Source: Isoetes taiwanensis (Eukaryota; Streptophyta; Lycopodiopsida; Isoetales; Isoetaceae). Taken from it: DNA of 64,000 nucleotides. The stretch is from the NCBI GenBank assembly GCA_021234155.1, contig JAJEKV010000005.1, forward strand, positions 11,637,234 to 11,701,233, in the 5' to 3' direction. Made by a program: the position numbers and the translations under genes. Numbering within the stretch: the first letter of the stretch is position 1; each line of letters opens with the position of its first letter. Below the pieces are notes generated by a model. It did not search any database. It was not told the DNA's origin and saw only the letters and a list, made by a program, of their open reading frames with translations. Shown here in pieces: positions 21,090-33,045 of this stretch.

Positions 21090-22520
21090 AATGACACATA
21101 TGGCTTGTATTGAAATATGTCATCATAACCCATAATGATGACTTATAACATATGCATATTTGATATTAGAAATGACAATGATGCAAAGTTGAAACCTCGA
21201 ATTGATTTATCATGAGTAGAAGAAAAGAACATAAGAAAAAAGGTAAAAAGAATGAAGCATCCCATCTAATCGCATTAATTGCGCCTTTTTCTGTAGAGTT
21301 TCTCATTCTATTGGAGGATTCTTATGGGGACAAAAGGAGATCTCAAATTACCTCTAATCCAAAAGTTTTCGAGGTGGAACCCTCCCAATATTGGGTCATG
21401 GAAGTCTTTATTAATAGGGGGGAGTTCTAATCGGGGATTGAGATGTGTTTGAGGCCATCTCGGGGGAGAGTCCAAAATGATCCCAAAATTCTCCACCACT
21501 ACCAAATTGCTTTGTTCCTTTATGTGACCCTCCGAGGGTTTATTGCTTACTTCTGGTTTAGGGTTTTCCCAATATGGGTTTTTTTATAACAATGTAAACC
21601 AGTTTTTCTTTTTTCTATGGTAGAGAAAATGTGGGTTTTTCCAAATGCTTATTATGATGTGGGTTTGCCTTTTTTATATAGTAAATTTCTTACTCTATGC
21701 TTAATTTGCCTGCGGAGGCCCTTTTTCCACTCGCATGACTTTAAAATTAATAGTTTATAATTATAAGACTTAAATTTTATCCTCCACATCTATTAGTTTT
21801 GACATGACATATAAATTAATTTTCCATGGCTTACATATGTCATAAGTATATGTCCCATAATGATGACATGTCTCATAACATATGCATATTTGATATTAGA
21901 AATGACAATGATGGGCATCTTGAGAACCCGAAATTGATACATATATCTAGAGTTTTGAAAAAAAGAACACTAAGAATTCAAAGGTACCCATTGTTAAAGA
22001 ATTCAAAGATCCATCTAATCTTTGCCATTCCTCCATTTTCTTTTTTTTTTTTTTTAAATTTTCCCCTTTCTTTTTTCCCATTTTCCCTTTATTTTTTTTC
22101 GCTTTTCCCAAAACTTTTTTTCTTTTTCCCCTTTTCTTCTTCCCATTTTACCTTTTTCCTCCTCTCCCATGCCGCTTTTTTCGCTTGTTCTCAGTAACAC
22201 CCCCAGAAGCATGGCAAAACGATCATTTTCTTCTTTTTAAAGAAGCAAAAAAAAAGAAAAGAATTCGGAACCAAACTTGTCGAGGCCATAATCGAGCTCC
22301 AAACTCCCCAATCCAATGATCCCAAAATTCTCCAACTCCTTCCTCCTCAAATCCACACCTTCCTTTATGTGACCCTTCCGGTTCTCTGTGACCATTCTTT
22401 TTCTCTCCGGATTCTTTTCGACTTTTTGAGACTCCCCAAATTTTAGGCAACGGTTGCCTCCCATTTATAACAATATTGAAACCCGCTTTTTCCACTTTTT
22501 TCCAAAGAAAATAAGTTACA
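21090..22520 (+). repeat. Scrambled macrosatellite unit without a full gene copy
   Basis: It begins as a normal AT-rich segment, then jumps to the 3' end of exon 3 (GAGGTGGAACCCTCCCAATATTGG, Cys lost, near 21,375-21,400). From 21,410 to 21,740 it alternates short stretches of the gene's 3' region with short stretches of the leader. A further AT-rich segment (21,800-21,960), pyrimidine tract and heavily altered leader lead to copy 5. No gene is encoded. Confidence 0.65.
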
Positions 22521-23203
22521 ATGTCGGCCTTCCAATGTCCAAAATTTTAAGAAAACCATGAAGACTTTTATGTTATTTTCCCAATTAGATTTTGTCAAAT
22601 ATCTTACAAAGATTCTATTTGGGCCCTGATTCACCCGTAAGAACAAGATCAACAACATGAGAAGCTTGGTGGTGAAGCTAACGTAAGCTTCAAAGGCTTC
22701 TTTAATGTTAGAATCTTTTTTTTCTCTTTTTTTTTCTCTTTTTTTTCAATTAACATGCTATTAACTTCCTCTCGATTCTTCGATGTGAATGTTCTAGGTC
22801 CATGTGATCGTGGTTATTTTCGACGCATTAGACATCGAAGATCATTGGGCTATTTGGTTGTATGCTCCAATTGATAATACCTTTGTCATCCTTCAAGTAG
22901 CGAAGGTATCCTTGAAGTAGCGTAAGGTAGAGTTAAAGGGGGTATTACGCTGACGATCCTCTATAAATCACCGCGATCAACACGCTCAAGGATAGAATCC
23001 TTTGTGGGCACATTAACTTCGAGGGATCGAGAACACGATCCAAATGATACAAAAACCCCAAAGACAACGAAAGTTCGAGGTGGAACTGACAATATTGGGT
23101 CATGGAAGCCCGCTATTAATAGGGAGGGATTTCTACAGTCAAGCAGAGATGTGTTTGAGGATTCATGGGGAGAGTCCAAACCGCGAATCGCCACCACTAC
23201 TAA
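22521..23203 (+). pseudogene. Gene copy 5, Cys codon changed to stop
   Basis: ATG at 22,521, but exon 1 is strongly altered. Exon 2 and the intron 2 donor GTAAGC (22,683) are intact, as in copy 2. His is at 22,843-22,845. The motif TGG-AAC-TGC has become TGG-AAC-TGA (stop at 23,087-23,089), so the expected nucleophile is lost. Several single-base losses occur in mid-exon 3. Confidence 0.55.
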
Positions 23204-24360
23204 ATTGCTTTGTCAAGCTTTTCGGTGGGTTTATTGCTTACTTCGATTTAGGGTTTTTTCCAATATGGGTTTTTCGATAATGTATGTTCTTTTTTCTATG
23301 GTAGAGAAAATATGGGTTTTTCCAAATGCTTATTATGATGTGGGTTCCTTTTTTATATAAAATTTCTTCTCCTCGATGCTTAATTCTCGGCCAGTGGATT
23401 TTTTTCGGGCATGACCGCCGACTTAATAGTTTATAAATCGATCTTAAATGTTTATCCTCACCTGAATCTAGTAGTTTTGTAATGACATATATGACATATA
23501 TACGTCTCACATATGTCATAAGTATATGTCCCATAATGATGACAGCTATAACATATGCATATTATTATCTTATATTATAATGTTTTTGTCAGAATTTGAT
23601 CCATCCCAGATCGAATCTTACCAGATTTTGAGTGAAAATCTTAACGAATCCGTAAGCTTCATGATTTTTATTCTTCTTTTCGCCAAGATGGGCCACGCCT
23701 CATTAGGGTTGCTATAGCCGAAGAGCAAAGATGATTTCCTCACGCCATTGTCCTCCGGTCTTGGCTATAGTTGCAAATCATCCTAGTAACCGGCAATCAT
23801 TCAACTACAGAATATGAAAAGCATTTGCCAGTAATGGAAATGCGGATGCATTAGAAGGGTTCTCTTAGCAGCATGTTTTTCCAATTCCAAGTTACCATGC
23901 ATCCTGAAGCTCCAAGAAGGATCGTCCAGACCACACAAGTAGGTTGAAATGGCATGTCCTGTAACTGCTTCTTTCGTGAAACCTACATGAGCAAGAAGAT
24001 CAATTAGGCAGGCATAACTATTGGTGTAATATTGTGCCTTAAAATTATATCGACCTATCTGATCTATGAGTAAAAAAATTGTGCTCGATGGCCATGTGAA
24101 TCGTAGCCAATACTATGTTTCATGGCAACAATCAGCTCCCACGTTTGCAGATGTTTCGGTAACTCCTATCTCATCTGTTGTTTTGCTCTAAATGTTGATC
24201 TAAGCTGTCAAAGATGATGACAATCGATCTGTAGAAGGCTCAACTGAGGTAGCCGTTTGTGGCTCAACACAAATAGCCGTCTGTTACCAGTAGGTGAAGC
24301 ACGATTTTTCAACCAGATTTGAAACATGCAAGAGCTTCAAGTTCTTTTTAGTTCTTTTTT

Positions 24361-26436
24361 GTGCTTGCTGAGCAGTATGTATACAACAGGATGACTGGAT
24401 AACGAGATCCAGTTCTTAGAATTATGTAACTGTATGGTGGTTATGGTGCTACAATTACTGTGTGAGCAGAATTGCATCAGACGATATTGTGAATGGGTTG
24501 CAATAGGAGCCTGCCAGTGTATCCAATTCCCAAAATTTTTTCATTCCAAATTTAATTGTAGCTGCTCAATATGGTCAAGAAGTTCAGAAAATGAGGTTAT
24601 CCCTTTGATGAGGTTGCTTGAATTTATGAGAGCAGTTGTTACATTGATGCAACGTCGAATCAATATCAAAAGTATCTCAACATCTAAAATTGCAAGCATG
24701 TCCTGCAGTGACTAAAGGTATTTACATAAAAGGTTGAAGAGATGCCAAAATCCTTTTGAGATGAGCAGTCCTTGCCTAGAGTTCTAAATAATGTTTTTGC
24801 CAGCATTTTCAGATCTTTTTATGCTGGCTTCATCTTTGTGCATATAGATTCTGTGTTTCTGTGAAAATGAAGAAGCAATATTATGCCTTTGGCATCTTTT
24901 AATGTATATTTTGGTTTGTTTGGGAGACATTATAATATAAGATATTTAAAAAGTTGAGTATGTGTGATGTTTGTGATGTTCGTAAATGTCATTTGACATC
25001 TTAAAGCTTGCTTGCTGTATGTGCTTGCTAAGCAGTATGTATACAACAGGATGACTGGATAACGAGATCCAGTTCTTAGAATTATGTAACTGTATGGTGG
25101 TTATGGTGCTACAATTACTGTGTGAGCGCTGAAATACAAAGTTCACAGGGACTTGAAAACATACTATGGCAATTGATAGTAGAAAACAACCTGCAGCAGA
25201 ATTGCATCAGACGATATTGTGAATGGCTGCAATTGAGCCCGCCAAAGGTATCCAATTCCTAATTTTTCATTCCAAATTTAATTGTAGTTGCTCAATATGG
25301 TCAAGAAGTTCGTGAGAATGAGGTTATCCCTTTGATGAGGTTGCTTGAATTTATGAGAGCAAGCTTGTTACATTGATGCAACGTCAATCAATATCAAAAG
25401 TATCTCAACATCTAAAATTGCAAGCATGTAATCGGCAGTTGACTAAAGGTATTTTAGATAAAAAGGTCAAGACATGCCAAAATCCTTTGAGATGAGCAAC
25501 TTTTGCCTAGAGTTCTAAATAATGTTTTGCCAAAGATTTTGTATCTTTTATGTCGGCTTCATCTTTTGCATATAGATTCCGGGAGTTCGGAAAATGAAGA
25601 AGCAATATTATGCCTTTTTGGCATCTTTTAATGTATATTTTGGTTTGTTTGGGAGACATTATAATATAAGATATTTAAAAAGTTGAGTATGTGTGGATGT
25701 TTGTGATGTTCAGAAATGTCATTTGACATCTTAAAGCTTGCTTGTCAGATGTGCTTGCTAAGCAAAGATGTATACAATGTGATGACCGGATAACGATCCG
25801 CCTAGAATTATGTAACCAGATGGTGGTTATGGTGCTACACTTATCGCGGTGAGCTGAAATACAAAGTTCACAGGACTTGAAAACATACCATGGCAATTGA
25901 TAGTAGAAAACAACCCGCGCAGTAATTGCATCGGTGACGACATATTGTGAATGGGTTGCAATTGAGCCCGCCAAAGGTATCCAATTCCTAATTTTTTTCA
26001 TTCCAAATTTAATTGTAGTTGCTCAATATGGTCAAGAAGTTCGTGAGAATGAGGTTATCCCTTTGATGAGGTTGTTTGAATTTATGAGAGCAGTTTGTTA
26101 CATTGATGCAACGCCCGAATCAATATCAAAAGTATCTCAACATCTAAAATTGCAAGCATGTCCCGCAAAGGACTAAAGGTATTTTATATAAAAAGGTCAA
26201 GACATGCCAAAAAATCCTTTTGAGATGAGCACCTGCCTAGAGTTCTAAATAATGTTTTTGCCAGCATTTTTGTATCTTTTTATGCTGGCTTCATCTTTGT
26301 GCATATAGATTCTGTGTTTCTGTGAAAATGAAGAAGCAATATTATGCCTTTGGCATCTTTTAATGTATATTTTGGTTTGTTTGGGAGACATTATAATATA
26401 AGATATTTAAAAAATTGAGTATGTGTGATGTTTGTG
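24361..26436 (+). repeat. 0.7-kb direct triplication inside the insertion
   Basis: Copies start with GTGCTTGCT at 24,361, 25,021 and 25,751. Copy 1 lacks about 65 bases (the stretch beginning GCTGAAATACAAAG) present in copies 2 and 3. Each contains a coding-like segment and ends with ACATTATAATATAAGAT. Copies differ mainly at CTG/CAG sites, for example ACTGGATAAC against ACCGGATAAC. Confidence 0.85.
25934..26176 (+). CDS. Unrecognised exon-like open frame in triplication copy 3
   Basis: Reads EWVAIEPAKG, then an Ile/Phe-rich stretch, then VAQYGQEVRENEVIPLMR and ISKVSQHLKLQACPA. The Ile/Phe-rich stretch may be a very short intron (25,977-26,018, GTATCC...TTGTAG, 42 bases), because the flanking sequence reads more like protein than it does. 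Copies 1 and 2 carry the same segment with frameshifts. The helical, charged character suggests part of an intracellular protein, but I do not recognise the family. Possibly a captured host exon. Confidence 0.3.
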   Translation: MTTYCEWVAIEPAKGIQFLIFFIPNLIVVAQYGQEVRENEVIPLMRLFEFMRAVCYIDATPESISKVSQHLKLQACPAKD

Positions 26437-27180
26437 TATACATGCTTAAATGCATCTCTAACGACCATCGTTACATTCCATAGATAACAAAGGGCATTCT
26501 GCCTGATAAAATAACATTTTTCTTGGAAGTTAAAATGGCATTCACAAATCTATCTACCATGATGGATATTTTCAACAAAGTACCAATAATGTGGCACTCT
26601 TGTTGTTTACAACATTCGAGGTTGTAATTGAAACCTTTTACTTTAAAAGATGTTGACTAATCTAATCATTTGCATATGTTTATCATTCCATTCCCTAATC
26701 TTTAAAGAGCCTTATATAATATATCTTTGTTTAGACCACGATGGCCATTCTATCCAACGTTGATTCATCACATATATGTTTGTTGATGAAAAAGCCACTT
26801 CTATTGGGACCCTACACATATTATGTGTTGCCGGACATATGTTCTCCTCCTCTTATAAAGAAAAAGAAAAAAAGAAAAGAAGATACATGTACACACACAC
26901 AAGAGAACATAATAACAAAATTATGTTTCGTGTTGGAACCATACACACACAGAGGTTGCATGGAGAGACATGGCCAAAAGTAATTAGTCAAAAATGTTGT
27001 AGGCTTTATAGGAAAAACGGAAAAGCGAAAAGAAAAAGAGTACATAGAAAGGAAAATAAGAAAAGTGGAAATCTGAGGATAGAACCGCAAAACGGAAGGG
27101 AAAGGTATAGGGCTTTTCTCGCCGATAAAAGTATTTATAGGGCTCTCAGCTTCATGGAAGCCAGCTGGTACCATTCAGTT
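26437..27180. other. AT-rich stretch, no gene seen
   Basis: There are short frames only, an ACACACAC run near 26,893 and a purine-rich part (27,000-27,110). Nothing here resembles a known protein or RNA gene. Confidence 0.4.
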
Positions 27181-27740
27181 TGATATTAGAAATGACCATT
27201 GAAATAAGTTTGAGAACACAGCAAGTCGTCATCTATAGAAGTAAATGAAAAGAACAACCCCAAGGTACGAGGCATCCGTTTGTTGAAGTCCGGTATCCTA
27301 TGAAATGTAGCGTTCCGTTTCTTTCTTTTGCCTTTAAATTTTACCGCCTGCTCTTTTTCCCGTTTTCCCGCCGCATTTTTCCGTTTTCCTTCACTTTTTT
27401 CTCTTTACCCCTTTCTTCTTCCATTTTACCTTTTTTCCTCTCTCTCCCTCCCCTTTTACGTTTGTCGGTCAACACCCCTCCCTCGCCGTTACCATCATTT
27501 TTTCTTCTTAATTGTGTGTAAGGGTTCTATTAATCGGGAATTCAAGAGTAATGCGAATTGTGGCCATAGCAATTGATAACTTAAATGATCCAATTGCCAA
27601 CTTCAGGATCCCGATTCAGTTTCCTTTATGTGACCCTCCGATTCTGAATGTGACCAAGTCGGTCTAGTTCTACTTTTGCCAGGCCTTTCAATTCCAGTTA
27701 GCTTCTTTATAGTTTCACCGCTTTTCCAGCAGCATTTACA

Positions 27741-28420
27741 ATGTATCAAGGCCCCAAACCCAAAAAGAACCGGAAATTATGTTATTTTCGCTTTTGCTTT
27801 GTTTTATTCTTCGAAACTCTTATATTCTGTTTTGCCATGATTCAGCCCGGAAGAAATGGATCAACAACGCCGAAACTTAATTGAGTGAAGCCAGTAGCTT
27901 CAAAGGCTTCTTTAATGTTAGAATGCTTTCTTCTCTTTTTCTCTTTTCTGTTAACATGCTATTAACTTCCTCGATTACGATGTAACAGACGGCTAGGTGG
28001 GTCCATGTATTTGTGGTTATTTTCGGTAGCATTGGAGCAGCCGAGATCATTGGGGCACTGTTGGTTGTATGCTCAATTGATAATACAGCGTAATCCTTCC
28101 AGTAGCGAAAATTATCATAGTAGCGGAAATTAAAATTAAAAGGGGGTGTCGTTGGCGGAATCCCTCTCTATGAAATCACATTTGCGATCAACACGGCTTT
28201 CAAGAGGATAGAATCCTTTGTGGGCACATTAACCGAAGCTGGCGAGAACCACGATCAAATGATACAAAAACCCAGTTGACAAGCGAAAGTTCGAATTAAG
28301 GTACGCCAATATTAGGTCATAGGCTTAGATTATTAATAGGGAGGGACTTCTAATTTGACTAGAGTTATGTTTGAGGATCAGGGGAGAGTCAAAGCTGGCG
28401 GAAGCGCACCACTACTAAAT
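27741..28420 (+). pseudogene. Gene copy 6, degenerate
   Basis: ATG at 27,741 with exon 1 altered. The CTTCAAAGGCTTC part of intron 2 is kept, but its GTAAGC donor is lost. His is kept (28,048-28,050), in GAGATCATTGGGG. The Cys motif reads GGTACGCCAATATTAGG, so WNCQ is lost. Multiple indels in exon 3. Confidence 0.5.
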
Positions 28421-29332
28421 TGCTTTTAGCGTTTCGGGGTTTATTGCCGCCGATTTAGGGTTTTTCCCAGTATGGGTTTTAGATAATGTATGTTCTTTTT
28501 CTACTGGTAGAAAATATGGGTTTTCAAATGTAATTGATGGTTCCTTTTATATAGTAAATTTCTTCTCACGGATGCTTAATTCTGGCATTAAGGTTCTTTA
28601 CGGGCATGACTGGGGACTTAATGGATTTATAAATCCCGGATCTTAAATGTTTATCACCTCCACTGAATCTAGTAGTTTTGTAATGACATTATATGACATA
28701 TATCGATCTCACATATGTCATAAGTATATGGCTCTTGGCAATGATTAACATATGCATATTTGATGAAATGACAATGATAAGGCATAAGTTTGAGGGGCAC
28801 ATAAATTGATACATATGTCGTAATGAAAAGAACACTAAAGAATGCAAAGGTACTCCATTATTAAAGATTGACATCCTATCTAATCTTTGTCATTCCTCGT
28901 TTTCCTTTTCTTTTGCCTTTAAATTTCCCTTTCTCTTTTCCCATTTCCCCTTCTTTTATTTTTAGTTTTCCCTTCACTTTTCTCTTTCCCCTTTCTTCTT
29001 CGGTTTTTACCTTTTCCTCTCTCTCCCTTTTACGTTTGTGAATAACACCCCTCCCTCGTAGATTTACCCATCATTTTCTTCTTCGTGTGTGTGGGGGTTC
29101 TAATCGAGAATTCGAAACTTCTTGTCACGGTGTGGCCATAGCGAGTGACGGTAGCTAAATGATCTAAAATTCTCAACTGGAGTCCGGTTGGTTGTTCAGC
29201 TATGTGGGCTTCCCTCCGATTACGAAATGTGATTAAGGATTGATGCAGTTTCTACTTTATGTGACCAACTCTAGGTCAGTTGCTTCTTCTCATTTGGAAA
29301 CTGGGTTTTCCCTCGCTTTTCCAGCATTTTCA

Positions 29333-29930
29333 ATGTCCCGGCCAAGAACAAATGGCTTTCCTTGTTTTGTCCGAAACTCTCTCATGGGTTAGAGGCGGGA
29401 AGAACAGGATCGCTTGTGAGAGCTTGGTGAAATGCATCAAGCCTCAAGGCCTGCTGGCATGTTGGAAGTCTTTTTCTTCCTCCTTGCACTTTCCTCACTG
29501 GTAACATCCTTTGCATTCGCTTCCTCTGGAATGGAATGTAGGACTATCATAGGCGTAGTTAGGCACCTAGGCATTAGAGACATAGAGATGTTAGAATTGC
29601 ATGGTTGCGCCAGATGACAAACCTATATCATCCTTCAGTATCTTAGAAACAAAGTTAAAGGAGATGTGGAGTCGAGTCCCTCTATAAATCGCTGAATCAA
29701 CAGGCTCAAGGACAGAGGAATCACTTTAACCAGGCACAGTAGCAGGGCTGAGAACAGATCCAAAACCTACAAAAACTCCAGGTTACAGTAGCAAGATTCG
29801 AGGGTAGGCTACTTGTGAATAATGGAAGCAGGGTGTAATAGGGAGGGACTACAGAGGCGGCAGGAGCTCGCATTTTAGAGGACTCTGGGAATCCAGCTAC
29901 AGCGGCTGCCACCACTCCTCAGAATTTCAT
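29333..29930 (+). pseudogene. Gene copy 7, GC-shifted and barely recognisable
   Basis: Landmarks keep their order (CAATGTC start, GGAAGAACAGGATC for exon 2, GGCATTAGAGACATAGAGATG for the core, CCTCTATAAATCGC) but most differing bases are G or C. His and Cys motifs are gone. It lies in a whole unit with the same odd composition (about 29,150-30,360). Confidence 0.4.
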
Positions 29931-30860
29931 GCATTTCAGGGGACGCGGCCGTTGGGTTTTCCCAGCCGCCTGGTTTCAGAGTAATGCCATTCCTTTTTTC
30001 TATGACAGAGAAGCTATAGGTTTTCAAATCGCCAGCCGCGATGGCGGATTCGCTGTCCATTTCCTTTCTGGGATGCTTTAGTCCCTGGCTGCGTAGCGGT
30101 TCCTTGGGCAGGCGCAGGAGCCAGCTGTTTGAAAAATAGGAATCGCAAAATGTTTATCTCCACTGATCCGGCCGGTTTTATGACGACGCCGCTGACGCCA
30201 TCTGCATGCCATCCAGCAGAACGCTGTATCCCCGCAGCCAGTGGCGGGAATGCCACCATCGCCATGCGAAATCTGGCCAGAAATGAAACAGCCGATGAAC
30301 GTTTGAGAACGCCAGAGTGAGCCACTGCCGTACGGCCAGCCGAAGAGCAAGGCCGAGAGGTACTCCATTGTTAAAGAATTCAGCATCCCTATCTAATCTT
30401 TGCCATTCCCTCGTTTTCCTTTTCTTTTGCCTTTAAATTTTTCCCTTTCTCTTTTCCCATTTTCCCCTTCTTTTATTTTTCGTTTTTTTCCTTCACTTTT
30501 CTCTTTCCCCACTTTCTTCTTCCATTTTACCTTTTCCTCTCTCCCCTCCCTTTTGTTTGTGAATGCTTACCCCCTCCCTACGCCGTTACCATCATTTTCT
30601 TCTTCCGTGTATTATTGGGGGTTCCTAATCCAAGAATTAGAAACTTCTTGTCACGAGGTAGCCATAGCGGTGACCGGTAACTTAAATGATCCCAAAATTC
30701 TCAACTCGGTCAGTCAGTTGTTCCTTTATGTGACCCTCCGATTACGAATGTGACAAAGTCGATGCAGGACTCTACTTTGTCACCCAACTCGGTCACAGTT
30801 TGCTTCTTTATAACAACATTGGAAACCAGTTTTTCTCCACTTTTCCAAGCGCTTGTTACA

Positions 30861-31490
30861 ATGTATCAAGCCAAACCAGGCGGAAGTATGTTATTTTTCC
30901 TTTGCCTTTATTTTGTCAAAACTCTTACTCTATTCTATTTGCCACGTGATTCGGCCCGGAAGAAGACAAGATTGACAACTTATGAGAAGCTTGGTGGTGA
31001 AACTGCATACAATGTTAGAATCTTTTCTTCTCTTTTCTCTTTTTCACGGTAACATGCTATTAGCTTCCTCGATTAAGTGTGAGCGACCAGGTCCAATGTG
31101 GTAGTTATTTTTGACGCATTAGACATCGAAGATCATTGGAATTCTGTTGGTTGTATGCTCCAATTGATAATACCCTCGTCGGCATCCTTCAAGTAGCGAA
31201 GGTATCCTTGAGTAGCGGTAGAGTTAAAAGCGAGGAGGGTAATGCAGCGATCCCCTCTATAAATCCAACTAGCTGCGATCAACCGGCTCAGGACCGAATC
31301 CTTTGTGGAGCACATTAACCGAGACGCGAGAACACGATCAAATGATACAAACTGATTGACGGATTAATTGGGCTATGTATTGGATCATGGAAACCCGTTA
31401 TTAATAGGGAGGGAGTTCTGAGGTGAAGCGGGAGATGTGTTTGGATGCGGGGAGAGTCCAAAGCTGAGGCTGCCACCACTACTATGAAAT
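30861..31490 (+). pseudogene. Gene copy 8, degenerate
   Basis: ATG at 30,861; the intron 1 donor GTATG is kept at 30,886. Part of exon 2 and the start of intron 2 are deleted (AACTGCATACAATG). His is at 31,134-31,136, in GATCATTGGAATTC. The Cys motif is replaced by ATTGGGCTATGTATTGG. Frame is broken several times. Confidence 0.5.
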
Positions 31491-32387
31491 TGCTTTGCTG
31501 TTTTTGAGGGTTTATTGCTTGCCGATTTAGGGTTTTTTTTTCCCAATATGGGTTTCGATAATGTATGTTCTTTTCTATGGTAAAGAAAATGGGTTTTTTT
31601 TTCAAATGCTTAGTCGATGTGGGTTTCTTTTTATATAGTAAATTTCTTCTCACGGATGCTTCATGTAATTACAACGTGGGTTCTTTTTTAAGGCATATTT
31701 GCCGGACTTAATAGTTTATAAATCAGATCTTAAATGTTTATCCTCTGAATCTATTAGTTTTGTAATGACATATATATCGTCTCACATATGTCATAGTATG
31801 TCCATAATGTTGTGAGATATAACATATGCATATTTGATATTAAAATTAATAATGATGGTATAAGTTGAGAACACATAGAATTGATACATATATAAGTAGT
31901 AATGAAGAAAGAACACCCAAGAATGCAAAGGTACTCCATTGTTAAAAATTCAGCATCCTATCTAATCTTTGCCATTCCTCGTTTTCCTTTTTCTTTTTTG
32001 CTTCGTTTTCCCCTTTCCTCTTTTTTCCCATTTTTCCCTTCTTTTATTTTTTCATTTTCTCTTCGCGCCCATCGCGCCCCTTTTCTTCTTCCATTTTACC
32101 GCTCCTCTCACCACTTTTACGTTTGCGAGATGCCTTTCCCTGTAGATTACCCATCGGTTTTATACCGTGTGTGTGGGGGTTTAATCCCGAAATTGAAACT
32201 TCTTGTCGAGTGGCCATAGTGACGGTAAGCAAATGATCAAGTGCCAACTCGGTCGGTCTGGTTGTTCCTTTATGCTGACCCTCGGGTGAGATGTGATGAA
32301 GTCGGTCAGTTTCTGCGCATATCGCAACTTTCGGTCGTTTGCTTCTTTATAACAACGTGGAAACCCGGTTTTCTCCGCGCCCGTACA

Positions 32388-33045
32388 ATGTGACCAAGCC
32401 AAAGAACCAGTATGTTATTTTCCTTTGCCTTTTGTTATTTTTCCTTTGCCTTTATTTTGTGTCAAAACTCTTATATTCTATTTGCCACAGTTCAGCAGAG
32501 GAACAAGATCGGCAACATGAAGCTTGGTGGGGTGAAGCTACTTCTTTAATGTTAAGAATCTTTTTTCTTCTCTTTTTTTCTCTTTTACGGTAACATGCTA
32601 TTAACTTCCCTCTGATTCTGATGTGAGCGACCCAGTCTATTGTGAAAAGTTTATTTTCGGCGCATTAGACGCCGAAGATCATTGGAGCTGTTGGTTTGTA
32701 TGCTCAAGATTGATAATACCTCTGTCATCCTTCAAGTAGCGAAGGTATCCTTGGAAGTAGCAGAAGGTAGAGTTAAAGGGGTAATGCGTTGTGATCCCTC
32801 TGGCAAAATCATTGCGATCAGCCTGCGGTCAGGGATAGAATCCTTTAATGGGCACATTAACCGAAGGGCTGCGAGCTTAGCGATCGAAATGATACAAAAA
32901 CCCAGGTTGACAAATGTTGATTAGGCCCCATAATATTGGAGTCATGGAAGCCGTTATTAATGAGGGAGAGGATTTCTCACGGTGGCGAGATGTGTTTGAG
33001 GATCTCGCGGGGAGGTGGCGAGAGCTGCCACCACTACTTACTAAA
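32388..33045 (+). pseudogene. Gene copy 9, degenerate
   Basis: ATG at 32,388. A short segment of intron 1 is duplicated (TTTTGTTATTTTTCC), as in copy 4. The intron 2 donor is deleted as in copies 1 and 3. His is at 32,680-32,682; the Cys motif is lost. It preserves the ancestral junction ATGGAAGCCGTTATT, without the extra C of copies 1-3, so WVMEA would run directly into VINREG. Confidence 0.5.

Larger units (their letters stand above)
23563..27180. other. 3.6-kb insertion interrupting the macrosatellite
   Basis: The unit reads ACATATGCATATT up to about 23,562 and resumes exactly at TGATATTAGAAATGAC at 27,181, so everything between is inserted. It starts with ATTATCTTATATTATAATG and ends with CCATTCAGT. 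There are no clear terminal repeats, transposase or target duplication beyond one or two T. The interior holds an unrecognised part (23,590-24,360), a 0.7-kb direct triplication (24,361-26,436) and AT-rich sequence with a short AC repeat (26,893-26,902). Confidence 0.7.

Noticed and set aside
23567-24944. Terminal inverted repeats of a DNA transposon (ATCTTATATTATAATGT and its complement)
   Set aside because: The reverse complement occurs in all three triplication copies and further plus copies lie elsewhere. No transposase or target duplication, so kept only as a recurrent word.
30078-30386. GC-rich open frames suggesting bacterial DNA or contamination
   Set aside because: The segment still follows the landmarks and spacing of the macrosatellite unit, so it is an altered unit, not foreign DNA.
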